From Zhongshania aliphaticivorans (lineage in GTDB: Bacteria > Pseudomonadota > Gammaproteobacteria > Pseudomonadales > Spongiibacteraceae), in the NCBI RefSeq assembly GCF_902705875.1, contig NZ_CACSIK010000001.1, positions 880,742 through 944,741 on the forward strand: a stretch of DNA of 64,000 nt. The letters are read 5' to 3'. The position numbers and the translations under genes are program-made. The notes below the pieces were generated by a model. That model was not told the origin of the DNA and made no database searches. It saw only the letters and a list, made by a program, of their open reading frames with translations. Shown here piece by piece: positions 55,462 to 64,000 of the stretch; position 1 is the first letter of the stretch; each line of letters opens with the position of its first letter.

Positions 55462-56724
55462 TTAAAAATCTATTCTTGCCTCGTGGCCTTGGGGCTGGCT
55501 GTCATTGTGGTAGCGCCACTTAAAACGCTCGGCCAATTTGCGACTTAAATCCAGGCCCAAACCAAAGCCAAGCTCTTCATTGAGGGACTTGTCGTGATCG
55601 ATTTCGCGATTGCAAATGCGAACATGTGTACCCCGTTGGTAAATATTAACTTCACCTTCTTGGGTGTGCTGAAAGGCATTGCGAATTAAATTATCTAATA
55701 AAATTTTTGCCGGAACGTGGGGAAGTAAAACCGTGGCGTTTTCGGTATCAATGTTCACTGTCACCGCTTTGTCTTGCAATAGATATTGCAGGTCTTGATG
55801 ACATTGCTCTAAGAGTAAATCTAGTCGTATTTCTTGCGTGGGAAGGTCTGTGCTGTCTTCGCGGCTGAGCCATAACAGGGTTTCCGTGAGGTGTCGCATG
55901 GTGGTGCTGGCTCGGTCAATGCGATCAATTATCCGTTTTTCATTGGGCTCTGGGTTGGGGTGAATTTTTTTCATTAATTCAATATTGCTGCTAATGGTGG
56001 CGATGGGGGTGCGCAGTTCATGGCTTGCGTGGCGAAGAAATTTTTGTTCGCGCTCTAGAGTTTCTTGAACCGAAAGCAGGCTGCCACGAATTAAGTCGGC
56101 CAAGGTGTTGAGCTCGTTGTAGCGAAATACCGGCGGTTGTTGCATTAAGCCTTTTGGGCTTAAATTTTTAGCCCAGTCGCGTAAGGCCTCGACGGGGTGG
56201 GCGACGGAACGAAGTATGATTAACAGGAGAGTAAGAAAAATAAGCAGTACGGTGATACCAATAAACAGCGCTTTACTGGTTGGTGTGAATTTTCGGAAGT
56301 GTATCATGCTCTCGAAATTTGGCGGGCCACTATATCGAGAGACATAGCAGACCTTACCGTCGGCGGTGACCGCCTGGGTAACAAAATAGGCCTTAGTGGG
56401 CTTGGTGAAAATATTTGGTTGAATGATGTATTTTTTTAATTCGTAGGGGCGCGAGGGCTGCTCGTCAATGTTTTCTTTAATGACAGCCGGTACTTTGTCC
56501 CAGTCATCGGTAATATGAAAATCAAGTAAAGTGGCGTAGCCATTTTCGTCAAGGGTGACCGCTCTGGCAACATCAACCATATTCTGCCGAGTGATGGTAT
56601 CCAAGCCGTGTATGAAGTACTGAATTGTAATGACGGAATAGAGCGCAACTAAGCTAGACACAAGAAACAGTAGGCTCAGTAAAACATAGAGCCGTAGGCT
56701 GTAGCCGAGTTTTCTGGTTTGCAT
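55462..56724 (-). CDS. Two-component sensor histidine kinase of the efflux operon
   Basis: This 420-residue membrane kinase has two membrane segments (LYVLLSLLFLVSSLVALYSV near residue 12 and ALFIGITVLLIFLTLLLIILRSV near 150) flanking a periplasmic sensor of about 110 residues. The HisKA His is in FLRHASHELRTPIATISSNIEL (about 237), followed by the ATPase domain with LIRNAFQHTQEG and GFGLGLDLSRKL. The ATPase part lacks an obvious DxGxG motif: the region between RNAFQHTQEG and GFGLGL reads NREIDHDKS, short and atypical. It follows the response regulator gene by 11 bases. Confidence 0.9.
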   Translation of the reverse strand: MQTRKLGYSLRLYVLLSLLFLVSSLVALYSVITIQYFIHGLDTITRQNMVDVARAVTLDENGYATLLDFHITDDWDKVPAVIKENIDEQPSRPYELKKYIIQPNIFTKPTKAYFVTQAVTADGKVCYVSRYSGPPNFESMIHFRKFTPTSKALFIGITVLLIFLTLLLIILRSVAHPVEALRDWAKNLSPKGLMQQPPVFRYNELNTLADLIRGSLLSVQETLEREQKFLRHASHELRTPIATISSNIELMKKIHPNPEPNEKRIIDRIDRASTTMRHLTETLLWLSREDSTDLPTQEIRLDLLLEQCHQDLQYLLQDKAVTVNIDTENATVLLPHVPAKILLDNLIRNAFQHTQEGEVNIYQRGTHVRICNREIDHDKSLNEELGFGLGLDLSRKLAERFKWRYHNDSQPQGHEARIDF

Positions 56725-56735
56725 ATTGCTGAGCT

Positions 56736-57410
56736 CTATTCTGGTGGCGGGCGCAAGGCAAAACCTTGACTGCCAACGGTATGAATTAATGTGCTGTTAT
56801 TATCTTGATCAAGCTGCTTACGTAAATTATACAAATGCACTTTTAGACTATTACTGTCCGGAATATTATCTCCCCACACCACTTGCATCAGCTTTTCTCG
56901 GCTTACGGGAGCAGGACTTTGCCGCGCTAAAGTTTCTAAAATTTTAAAACCTGTGGGCGAAAGTTTAAGAAATTCACCACCGCGCTTAGCCTGCTTTTGG
57001 CGGGTGTCAATTTCTAAATCTGCAATGCGCAATTTATCTACTTGGCCGCTACGCCGTTTGGCAAGGGCTTTGATTCTGACGAGTAATTCTTCTAGCTCAA
57101 AGGGTTTTACTAAATAGTCGTCGGTGCCGGAGGCAAAGCCTTCTAGCTTTTCTTCCAATGTGTCTCTGGCGGTGAGCATTAACACCGGCGTGTCTATGCC
57201 CTCGCTGCGCATGGCGGCACACACCGACAGGCCATTCATTTTTGGCATGTTGATATCAAGAATAATTGCGTCATAGTGGTGTTGTTGAATAAGATTTAGC
57301 CCGGCCACACCATTGGCGGCGTGGTCACAGGTAACTGACTCCAATTCAAAGAAGTCCACTACCGTGGCCGCCAGATCCAAATCATCCTCTACTAACAAAA
57401 TATTCATCAT
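56736..57410 (-). CDS. OmpR-family response regulator of the efflux operon
   Basis: This 224-residue regulator has an intact receiver (ILLVEDDLDLAATVV; Asp in AIILDINMPKMNG near residue 52; Lys in DDYLVKPF) and a winged-helix DNA-binding domain (LRIADLEIDTRQKQAKRGGEFLKLSPTGFKILETLARQSPAPVSREKL). It lies two bases after the RND pump gene and before the kinase gene, so pump and control genes share one transcript, allowing autoregulation. Which signal is sensed is unknown. Confidence 0.92.
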   Translation of the reverse strand: MMNILLVEDDLDLAATVVDFFELESVTCDHAANGVAGLNLIQQHHYDAIILDINMPKMNGLSVCAAMRSEGIDTPVLMLTARDTLEEKLEGFASGTDDYLVKPFELEELLVRIKALAKRRSGQVDKLRIADLEIDTRQKQAKRGGEFLKLSPTGFKILETLARQSPAPVSREKLMQVVWGDNIPDSNSLKVHLYNLRKQLDQDNNSTLIHTVGSQGFALRPPPE

Positions 57411-57412
57411 AA

Positions 57413-60400
57413 CTACGGTTTTATGCTTGTGGCGTTATTGGCAAACAAGTAATTCTTGCCGCGGGTTAACAAGTTGCTAACATCGTTCTGAACATAGAGT
57501 AGCGCAGGAATAATGATCAGGGTAATCACGGTGGCAAAAAGAATACCGTAAGCCAGAGATACCGCTGCAGGGATTAAAAACTGCGCTTGCGTCGATGTTT
57601 CACCTAATAGCGGTGCTAGACCAACATAGGTTGTAACCGAGGTTAAAAACACCGCGCGTAGGCGGCTGCGGCAGGCCTCGCTGATGGCGTCGTGGATATT
57701 ATCGCTTTCTTTTTTAAGTTCATTGAACCGCGATACCAGTAACAAGCTGTCATTCACCACCACGCCGCTGAGGGCGATAATGCCGTTAAATGAGAGGATA
57801 CCCAAGGACAGATCATTAAACCAGTGGCCAAGAATGGCACCAACGATGCCGAAGGGGATCGCGGTCATAATGATTATGGGCTGGATATACGACTGCAGTG
57901 GTATCGCCAGGAGCATAAAGATAATCAGCATCGCCATCACCGACACCTTCGCCATAGAGGTTTGGGTTTCTGCTTGCTCCTCGGCCTCACCGGCAAAATG
58001 CACATCTAATCCGGGGTATTGTTTTAGCAGCGGCGGAATAATTTGATCCTTTAGCTGGGCAACCAATTCCGTAGATGACAGCATGTCTTTATCAACGTCA
58101 GATGAAATATACACGGCGCGCATACTGTCTATACGGTTAATAGACTGCCGAGTAAAACCATAGTCAATGGTGGCAATACTCGACAGTGGCACTACGCTGC
58201 CGTCATCGGTGCGGACTTTGGCCGCGAGCAAATTCGACGGATTGCCGCGATCTGCTTCGGGGTAGCGTACCTTCACTTCGACTTCGTCGGTGCTGCGTTG
58301 GAAGCGCTGTACCACTTGTCCTTCAAAGGCTTGCAGTACCTGGCTTGCTAAATCTTCAGTAGTCAGTCCCAATGCGCGGCCTTGGTCATTAAGCTTTAAC
58401 TGAACCTGAGGCTGACCGGGAGTGAGGTTATCTTCAATGCCGCTAACAGCGGGGATGGCTTGAAGTTTTTCCTTTAAGCTCTCACCGGCTGCGGCCAACA
58501 CATCGTCATCGCTAGAGCGCAGCTCAATACGCAGCGCGTCGGTCATATGACGATGACTGCGAATAGTCAACGATAGCGCCCCTTCAAGCTCGCCTGTCAG
58601 TTGCCGCCAGCGATTGGTGAAGGCGTCCATGCTGTAAGGCGTGTCGTCGCCTAGTTCTACGGTGACGCCACCAGATTGAATACCGCTAGACAATAGTTGC
58701 AGGTTAGTGATACTGCTTTCACCCTGGTTATTGCGTAACTGGGCATCGGCCTCATAGGCGGTTTTTTCTAAGGTGCGTAAATTTCTATGGGTAATACCAA
58801 AGCTGGCGTCGGCCTGCATGGTTAACGTTGCTTGGGTTGTATCGCCACTAATCGCTGGGAAGAAACTCATTTTTACCGCGCCGGTAAAAGGCATACTCAC
58901 CACGCCAACAAAGATCGCTAAAAATAGCACCAGCACCGCGTAACGCTGGCGTAGCGCCCCGTCGATGACCTTGCGGTAGACGTTCTCAGTAAACCATTGC
59001 ACCCCAGCATCTATGGTATTTTGTAACTGCTGCCAAGCGCGGGTGATTTTGTTTTTTGCGGTTTTGGAGCGAGTGTTTATATGCGCTAAATGCGACGGCA
59101 AAATCAGCTTAGATTCAACAGCAGATAACATTAGGCAAATGCCGACAACCACCGCAAACTGCGAGTAAATTTGACCCAAATTGCCGCTAACTTTTGACAG
59201 CGAATAAAACGCGGCCACCGTGGTAAGTACCCCAAATAGCGTGGGCAACGCCACATTCAAGGTGCCCTGAATGGTATTGTCTATGGTGTCGCCGTATTTC
59301 TCTCGCTGGGTGTAAATGCTTTCGCCGATGACCACCGCATCATCGACGACTATCCCCAGCGCCATAATCAGGCCAAAGGTAGTGAACTCATTCAGCGACA
59401 TGCCCATAACGCTGTCGCCCATTAAATACAGGGTGCCAAAGTAAATAAACGGTAGGCCCAGAGCGACCCAAATTGCCACGCTTAAATTCAAGAATAGCGC
59501 CAGCATAATAAACACTAACACCACACCTAATAGCGCGTTTTCAACCAGTAAGTTGAGGCGATCCATAATGCTTTCGCTGCGGTCGTACCAGCTAGCCAGT
59601 TCTACAGATTCGGGGAGTCTGCCGTCAGCTATCCACTTGTCTACGACTTGCTGGGCACCTTTTACGGTATTTGAAATATCGTCGTTACCGGTGGTAATCA
59701 CCTGTAAGGCAATGCTGTCTTTACCGGCAAAGCGCGACAGAACCGAGCCTTCATCATCAAAGGTATCTTGTATGGTAGCCACATCGCCAAGGCGAATTTC
59801 GGTGCCGCTTGAAGTAGTAAGCAGAGGGATATCGGCAAACTCAGATTTCTCGTAAGCTTGCTCGGCAGTTTTTAATTGCAGATAAATGTTTTCTGCATTT
59901 AATACCGGTGTGCGGGTGGTAGTGGAACCGTTGTTTACCGCCGTTTCAACGTCGGACAAACTAATGCCGTATGCCTGCAAGCGGCCCTCATCAATTTCGA
60001 TAGACATCATCGGGTCTAAGGTGCCGCTAATCGACACCTTGCTAACATTGGCATTCGCCAGTAAATCGGTTTTCAAACGCTCGGCAAGTTGTTGCAAATT
60101 GTGCCGGCTGGTTTCACCGTAAAGCTGTAGCCACAGTGCGTGTTCTTCTCGCTCTGCTTTTTCTATTACAGGCTGTTCGGCTTTGTCTGGTAGGTTAGAA
60201 ATGGCATCTACGGCAGACTTGGTGTCGCGCAGTAAAGTGTCTAAGTCATAGCCAGATTTTTTCTCAACAACAACCGATACCCCGTTGGCAGTCGAGGTAC
60301 TGGTAATTGTTTTTACGCCAATAATATCTTCTAGCGCATCTTCAATTTTTATTGTTAAGCCTTCCTCGGCTTGGTCGGCAGAACCACTGTCGTAGACGAT

Positions 60401-60565
60401 AGAGACCGTAATTCTGTCGGGCTCTATACTGGGGAAAGCCTCTTTACGGATGCTGCCCACTTCCATTATGCCCAGAACAATGACCAGCAAGAGCAGTAAG
60501 TTGGCTGCAACGGGGTTGCTGGCAAACCACGAAATAATCCCTCTTAAAGGGCCGCCGTTACTCAT
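57413..60565 (-). CDS. RND-family efflux pump, inner-membrane permease
   Basis: This 1050-residue proton-driven transporter has the RND duplication of two 6-TM blocks with large periplasmic loops. The proton-relay Asp pair is visible in LIMALGIVVDDAVVIGESIY, with FNGIIALSGVVVNDSLLLVSRFNEL at the matching place in the second half. The overall style is that of HAE1-like drug or lipid exporters rather than the heavy-metal CusA class. It works with the adaptor (8-bp overlap upstream) and the outer-membrane channel encoded before it. The substrate is unknown. Confidence 0.94.
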   Translation of the reverse strand: MSNGGPLRGIISWFASNPVAANLLLLLVIVLGIMEVGSIRKEAFPSIEPDRITVSIVYDSGSADQAEEGLTIKIEDALEDIIGVKTITSTSTANGVSVVVEKKSGYDLDTLLRDTKSAVDAISNLPDKAEQPVIEKAEREEHALWLQLYGETSRHNLQQLAERLKTDLLANANVSKVSISGTLDPMMSIEIDEGRLQAYGISLSDVETAVNNGSTTTRTPVLNAENIYLQLKTAEQAYEKSEFADIPLLTTSSGTEIRLGDVATIQDTFDDEGSVLSRFAGKDSIALQVITTGNDDISNTVKGAQQVVDKWIADGRLPESVELASWYDRSESIMDRLNLLVENALLGVVLVFIMLALFLNLSVAIWVALGLPFIYFGTLYLMGDSVMGMSLNEFTTFGLIMALGIVVDDAVVIGESIYTQREKYGDTIDNTIQGTLNVALPTLFGVLTTVAAFYSLSKVSGNLGQIYSQFAVVVGICLMLSAVESKLILPSHLAHINTRSKTAKNKITRAWQQLQNTIDAGVQWFTENVYRKVIDGALRQRYAVLVLFLAIFVGVVSMPFTGAVKMSFFPAISGDTTQATLTMQADASFGITHRNLRTLEKTAYEADAQLRNNQGESSITNLQLLSSGIQSGGVTVELGDDTPYSMDAFTNRWRQLTGELEGALSLTIRSHRHMTDALRIELRSSDDDVLAAAGESLKEKLQAIPAVSGIEDNLTPGQPQVQLKLNDQGRALGLTTEDLASQVLQAFEGQVVQRFQRSTDEVEVKVRYPEADRGNPSNLLAAKVRTDDGSVVPLSSIATIDYGFTRQSINRIDSMRAVYISSDVDKDMLSSTELVAQLKDQIIPPLLKQYPGLDVHFAGEAEEQAETQTSMAKVSVMAMLIIFMLLAIPLQSYIQPIIIMTAIPFGIVGAILGHWFNDLSLGILSFNGIIALSGVVVNDSLLLVSRFNELKKESDNIHDAISEACRSRLRAVFLTSVTTYVGLAPLLGETSTQAQFLIPAAVSLAYGILFATVITLIIIPALLYVQNDVSNLLTRGKNYLFANNATSIKP

Positions 60566-61838
60566 GGTTTGACTCCTGTGGCATGCCTGCTGGCCGCGCC
60601 TCTGGTTTTTGACGAGGTGCTGAGCCAGCTGGAGACTGTGGTTCAGTCCGTGGCGCTAATTTCATTGCTGACGTGCTTGTACCTTGCGCCTGTGCTGCCA
60701 TCCCTTCTATATAGCTGCTTAGCGGATGAGTAAGTACTTGCTGAGAAGTTTCAGAGAGTGGCGCGGGTGGGGCGATATACAGCTTGTCGCCAACGCTAAA
60801 CTGGGGACTGGTATCAAAGCTGGCGAGCTGACTATTAGCGTCAATATACCAAATGCTACCGCGCTGACTCAGGGCTGAGCTGGGCAGTTCCCATAAGCCA
60901 TCAATGGCGCGTCCCTGAATGGTTACTTGCACAAACGTGCCGGGAATCAAAACCGGTGATTGCGTCATTGGTGATTCTACGGCAACGATTAGGGCGCGCT
61001 GGCGAGTGCTACTGTCTAAGTGGCCCTCGGTGCGCAGCACCTTGCCGCTCCAAGTTGCGCCGGTTTCTACGTCCTTAACGGTAACCAGCAAAGCGGGTTC
61101 GGCGAGCATGTCTTTTTCAGCGGGTAAATTCTGCCACTGTTGTGCGCTCAGCGGAATTTCAGCTTCTAAGCGACTGGCACTGTACAGGGTGCCAATGGCT
61201 GTGCCGCTCTGCACATAACTGCCCGGGGCAATGTCACGAGACACAATCACCGCATCAAATGGCGCAGTAATTTGGCTTTGTTCTAAGTCTATCTTGGCGC
61301 TGCTGAGTGTTGCCTTAGCTTGCTGCAGTGCGGCTTTGGCAGTGGCAAGCTGGGGTTTGCGCAATACCAGCTCAGAATCTGGTTCGCCCTCTAAGCCAGA
61401 AGCCTGCCACTCTAGCTCGGCCTGGGCTTGTTCGCGTTCTTCTTCAAGCAAGGCTTGCTGAGCTGCCTTGACGTCATACTCTGCTTCGGCATAGGCCGCT
61501 TGGTAATCACTGTCTTCAATTTGGGCCAGCACTGTGCCTGCCTTAACAAACTGTCCGGCTTCAAACAGCGGCGACAAAGAATCAATGCGACCACTTACAT
61601 ACGCGGTTAAATCCAGCTGGTAGCGAGCCTGCATTTCACCGTGGCCAATCACGCTAGCTTGGTACTGCCCCACGGTGACGTCATTAACACTTACGCTGGC
61701 TTTTTCATGTTGCTCGGGCGGCTGCGGCATGGGCTTATTCATTTGCGCTTTACTGGCGCTCATCACATATAAAATAACCGTCACCAGTAGTGCGACAGAC
61801 AGCAAAAGAATAACAGTGGGGGATAGCTTGCGGCTCAT
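60558..61838 (-). CDS. RND efflux periplasmic adaptor subunit (membrane fusion protein)
   Basis: This 426-residue adaptor has an N-terminal membrane anchor (TVILLLSVALLVTVILYVMSA), a lipoyl-like half (LSPLFEAGQFVKAGTVLAQIEDSDYQ), a long alpha-hairpin coiled coil (AYAEAEYDVKAAQQALLEEEREQAQAELEW) and the second lipoyl half (ITAPFDAVIVSRDIAPGSYVQSG). The C-terminal 60 residues are Pro/Ala/Gln-rich (APRTEPQSPAGSAPRQKPEARPAG), an odd low-complexity tail. It bridges pump and channel across the periplasm. The gene overlaps its neighbours on both sides. Confidence 0.93.
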   Translation of the reverse strand: MSRKLSPTVILLLSVALLVTVILYVMSASKAQMNKPMPQPPEQHEKASVSVNDVTVGQYQASVIGHGEMQARYQLDLTAYVSGRIDSLSPLFEAGQFVKAGTVLAQIEDSDYQAAYAEAEYDVKAAQQALLEEEREQAQAELEWQASGLEGEPDSELVLRKPQLATAKAALQQAKATLSSAKIDLEQSQITAPFDAVIVSRDIAPGSYVQSGTAIGTLYSASRLEAEIPLSAQQWQNLPAEKDMLAEPALLVTVKDVETGATWSGKVLRTEGHLDSSTRQRALIVAVESPMTQSPVLIPGTFVQVTIQGRAIDGLWELPSSALSQRGSIWYIDANSQLASFDTSPQFSVGDKLYIAPPAPLSETSQQVLTHPLSSYIEGMAAQAQGTSTSAMKLAPRTEPQSPAGSAPRQKPEARPAGMPQESNHE

Positions 61839-63217
61839 GCTTGTACTCCAAGGCCCAAGGCGAGACCGAGGGCAATTCGGTTCGCGAGTCGTTGATAAAT
61901 GAGATTGTCGAGTTGTGCTGCTAGGTCGTAGCTCTGCTGCTGAACAGTGAGTAGGTCCAGAATATCCACTAAGCCAGCGCGGTATTTACTTTGATATTGG
62001 GTGGTGGTGCGCTTGGCGGCTTCCAGTGCATCACTAATATGGGCTTGGCGTTTGGCAAGCTCTTGTTCACTGCCAAGGGCGTCGTCAACTTCAACCACGG
62101 CGTTGAGTAGGCTTTCACGAAATGCCTGATAGCTCTGGGCAATTTCAAGGTCGGCAATTTTAGCCGCCGCGCGCAATTCACCACCACGATACAAGGGCGC
62201 CACCAATTGCCCAAGCAGTGACCACACTGGGGTTTTAAGTAAAGCTGACGACAAAGAGCTTGCGGTGTCTTCAAGTGCGGCTTGCAGGCTTAGGTTTGGC
62301 AGCATGTCTTTATAAGCCGCCTTGCTGCGCAGCTGATTAGCTTCAATGGCAAAGTAGGCCGCTTGTAGGTCTGGACGTTGTTCAAGATTTTGTTCAGGGA
62401 GCGCGGCAACTGGAAGTAGCACGCTGGGGTAGTCGTTCAGTTCAGTCAGGTCCGCGACCTCACTTTGGCCCAGTAATTGACCGAGTGCGCGCTGCTGGCG
62501 AGCTAGGTCTTCATTGTACTCGGCCATCCGCGCTTGTGATTGATAAACCGCGCTGCGGGCCGTATCAATATCTTCTAAATTACCTAGGCCGCTGCGGTAA
62601 CGGTTCGCAATAAATTGCGCGGTTTTTTCTAAGCTCTGTAAGCGCTGACTTTCAATATCAATGGCGTGTTGTAGTGCCACACTGTTTAGCCACGCGGTCA
62701 TCACCTCGGCGGCAAGGGCATTTTTTGCTTCATGGTAAATGGCTCGCTGCTGCGCCACATCTTTACCCGCCGCCTTGTAACGGTCACTGAGCTTTCCCCA
62801 CAAATCAAGATTCAAACTTAAAGTGAGTGAGCCAGTGTGGCTGGTCTCGCTGGCGGTGGTGCTATTCTCTTCTTGTTTAGACGCTGATATTCCCGCGTCT
62901 AAATCAGGCAGGCGATCAGCGCCGGTTTGGCGGCGCTGTAATTGGGTGATCTCAAGGGTCAGCAGGGTTTGCTGCAAGCTGGGGTTAGCGGTTAAAGCCT
63001 GATCAATTAAGGCATTCAAACTCTCTGAACCGATCAGCTCCGGTAGAAGTATTGGTGCTACCTGCTCGGCCTCAGTCGCAGCCTGTTCTGTTATGTTGAG
63101 GTCTGCCTGCGCTTGTTGGGCATAATTTTGCGAGGTGGGCGACGCGGCACAGCCTGCCAATATGGCCATACTCAAATACAGCGCCGTAAAGCGCGGTGGT
63201 GTTTTAAAGGTTTGCAC
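61835..63217 (-). CDS. RND efflux outer-membrane channel lipoprotein (NodT type)
   Basis: This TolC-like channel is lipid-anchored: a signal ending LSMAILAGC gives the lipidated Cys. GTG 63217 is chosen because GGGGAA lies six bases before it and gives a 23-residue signal; ATG 63256 would add 13 residues. The two OEP repeats are visible (SLNALIDQALTANPSLQQTLLTLEITQLQRRQTGADRLPDL and ELRAAAKIADLEIAQSYQAFRESLLNAVVEVDDALGS). It is the first gene of the six-gene minus-strand operon, and its 3' end overlaps the adaptor gene by four bases. The promoter lies in the region right of 63257. Confidence 0.9.
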   Translation of the reverse strand: MQTFKTPPRFTALYLSMAILAGCAASPTSQNYAQQAQADLNITEQAATEAEQVAPILLPELIGSESLNALIDQALTANPSLQQTLLTLEITQLQRRQTGADRLPDLDAGISASKQEENSTTASETSHTGSLTLSLNLDLWGKLSDRYKAAGKDVAQQRAIYHEAKNALAAEVMTAWLNSVALQHAIDIESQRLQSLEKTAQFIANRYRSGLGNLEDIDTARSAVYQSQARMAEYNEDLARQQRALGQLLGQSEVADLTELNDYPSVLLPVAALPEQNLEQRPDLQAAYFAIEANQLRSKAAYKDMLPNLSLQAALEDTASSLSSALLKTPVWSLLGQLVAPLYRGGELRAAAKIADLEIAQSYQAFRESLLNAVVEVDDALGSEQELAKRQAHISDALEAAKRTTTQYQSKYRAGLVDILDLLTVQQQSYDLAAQLDNLIYQRLANRIALGLALGLGVQA

Positions 63218-63487
63218 TGGTGGTTCCCCAATAATCAGCGGGTGCTGGCCCGACACATAGCTGTTGTATGGGGCAAGAATAAAGGGCAGACGGTTAAGGC
63301 AGGGTTAAGTGCGCCGAAGGGCGTAGGGAATATTCAATGAGAGGTAACGAGTAAGCATGCTTCAGGACTGTCAATCAGTAGACGCGGCCTCACTCAATTT
63401 GCACCACAGACATAAATTATTGATTTAAGGTGAAACGGGGTTATGATCAGCTTAAGGGAATAAAGAAAAAGAGATAAGGAGCCAGCC

Positions 63488-63559
63488 TTGCACATACCTA
63501 CAGAGTCTTCTGCGATATACGCTCAAGCCCAAGACCTAACCGCGTTTTTCAATGATTAA
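63488..63559 (+). CDS. Possible 23-residue leader peptide
   Basis: TTG 63488 has AAGGAG at a good distance and opens a 23-codon frame (start MHIPTESSAIYAQAQDLTAF) that ends by overlapping the ATG of the next ORF (AATGATTAA). It could be a coupled leader peptide or the start of a decayed gene. The evidence is the ribosome-binding site and the overlap only. Confidence 0.25.
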   Translation: MHIPTESSAIYAQAQDLTAFFND

Positions 63560-64000
63560 TATTACTAAAAAGCTAAAGAATAAGGTTGAGTGGTCATTGT
63601 TGTTGGGCATAGGTGAGTCGAGGCTCGTTTCGTCTATGTATATTTGGTTATTTGTTGTTCCGGTAGCATCGAAGTTGCTAATCCATATTGGAGACACAGC
63701 AAACATCATAATTTTTTCGCACGAATTTAATGTCAATTTGAACCTTCCGTTTTCATGGAAAGTGTTTTACCTGGCGGCAGTATTCTTTACGTTAGCAACA
63801 TTATTATTTAAATTTAGATGCCCAAAGCTTATTCGTGATCACAAGAACTTTGACTCCTTTAGCGCTGAAAAGAGACCTGAGTGGCATTTAATGTTTTACG
63901 CTGAAGATATTGGGATTAATTTTAGCGAGTATAAAGAGAAGTACAAAGATAATCGGAAGTTATACGCTCTTATTGAGCCAGACGCCGTTACAACCGGTCC
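63552..64000 (+). CDS. Unknown membrane protein, 3'-truncated by window edge
   Basis: An open frame from ATG 63552 runs 149 codons to the edge. It has a basic N terminus, a hydrophobic segment (MYIWLFVVPVASKLLIHIG, about residues 29-47), a second one (VFYLAAVFFTLATLLFKF, about 75-92) and then a charged cytoplasmic-looking part (RDHKNFDSFSAEKRPEWHLMFYAEDIGINFSEYKEKY). No family is recognised. The start follows the possible leader peptide and has no strong ribosome-binding site of its own. Confidence 0.55.
   Translation, partial: MINITKKLKNKVEWSLLLGIGESRLVSSMYIWLFVVPVASKLLIHIGDTANIIIFSHEFNVNLNLPFSWKVFYLAAVFFTLATLLFKFRCPKLIRDHKNFDSFSAEKRPEWHLMFYAEDIGINFSEYKEKYKDNRKLYALIEPDAVTTG

Noticed and set aside
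1..64000. tRNA, rRNA, CRISPR arrays, insertion sequences and prophage genes
   Set aside because: I looked for cloverleaf-like sequences, regular short repeats, transposases and phage-type ORFs and saw none; a tRNAscan or Infernal run would be needed to exclude small RNAs.

Overview
The window looks like chromosomal DNA of a marine-type gammaproteobacterium. Its gene content (acs, a FabH2-like ketosynthase, SDRs, a lower meta-cleavage set, the PQQ/ethanol-oxidation locus, a type II NADH dehydrogenase and an RND efflux system) resembles the Cellvibrionales/Spongiibacteraceae type, although no rRNA or other definitive marker is present and that placement is an inference. I saw no insertion sequence, prophage, CRISPR array, tRNA or rRNA.

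Left end (1-2.7 kb): the 3' part of an AraC-family regulator, then two small unknown genes, each separated by a folded inverted-repeat element that looks like an integron attC site. This resembles a short cassette array without an integrase. 2.7-7.0 kb: aceE-aceF of pyruvate dehydrogenase, without lpd. 7.7-13.9 kb: a two-part circularly permuted ATP-grasp / alpha-E / transglutaminase-like cluster, a widespread but functionally uncharacterised presumed peptide-ligase system, here with both the separate and the fused ATP-grasp + alpha-E forms. 14-15.3 kb: small conserved genes (SpoIIAA-like, SEC-C, DUF3703).

15.5-22.3 kb: a catabolic island (SDR, meta-cleavage hydrolase, hydratase, aldolase and acylating acetaldehyde dehydrogenase, LuxR regulator, second SDR) that would convert a ring-cleavage product to acetyl-CoA and pyruvate. 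The ring-opening dioxygenase is not in the window. 22.4-29.2 kb: YebC, PhzF, a FabH-like synthase, an alkyl sulfatase and an iron-type alcohol dehydrogenase. 29.3-31 kb: a Zur-like regulator, DUF1826, and an eroded COG0523 zinc chaperone.

31-52.3 kb is the most coherent block: periplasmic alcohol oxidation. It holds acetyl-CoA synthetase, a NosR-like Fe-S flavoprotein, a porin, an aldehyde dehydrogenase, pqqA (a 23-residue gene) and pqqBCDE, a FIST (NosP-like) sensor with a NahK/ErcS'-like hybrid kinase, two LuxR-type response regulators (one with Glu in place of the phospho-acceptor Asp), a secreted pentapeptide-repeat protein, a Ca-type PQQ alcohol dehydrogenase and its cytochrome c. Alcohol would be oxidised in the periplasm to aldehyde, then by the NAD aldehyde dehydrogenase to acetate, then activated by Acs. 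A repeated motif, ACNACYAA(AGTA), lies 115-129 nt upstream of six of these transcription units, always pointing at the gene, and is a strong candidate operator for the regulon.

52.6-63.2 kb: a YkgJ-type protein, NADH dehydrogenase II, and a six-gene minus-strand operon running from an outer-membrane efflux lipoprotein through adaptor, RND pump, response regulator and histidine kinase to prolyl aminopeptidase. The right edge cuts an unknown membrane protein gene.
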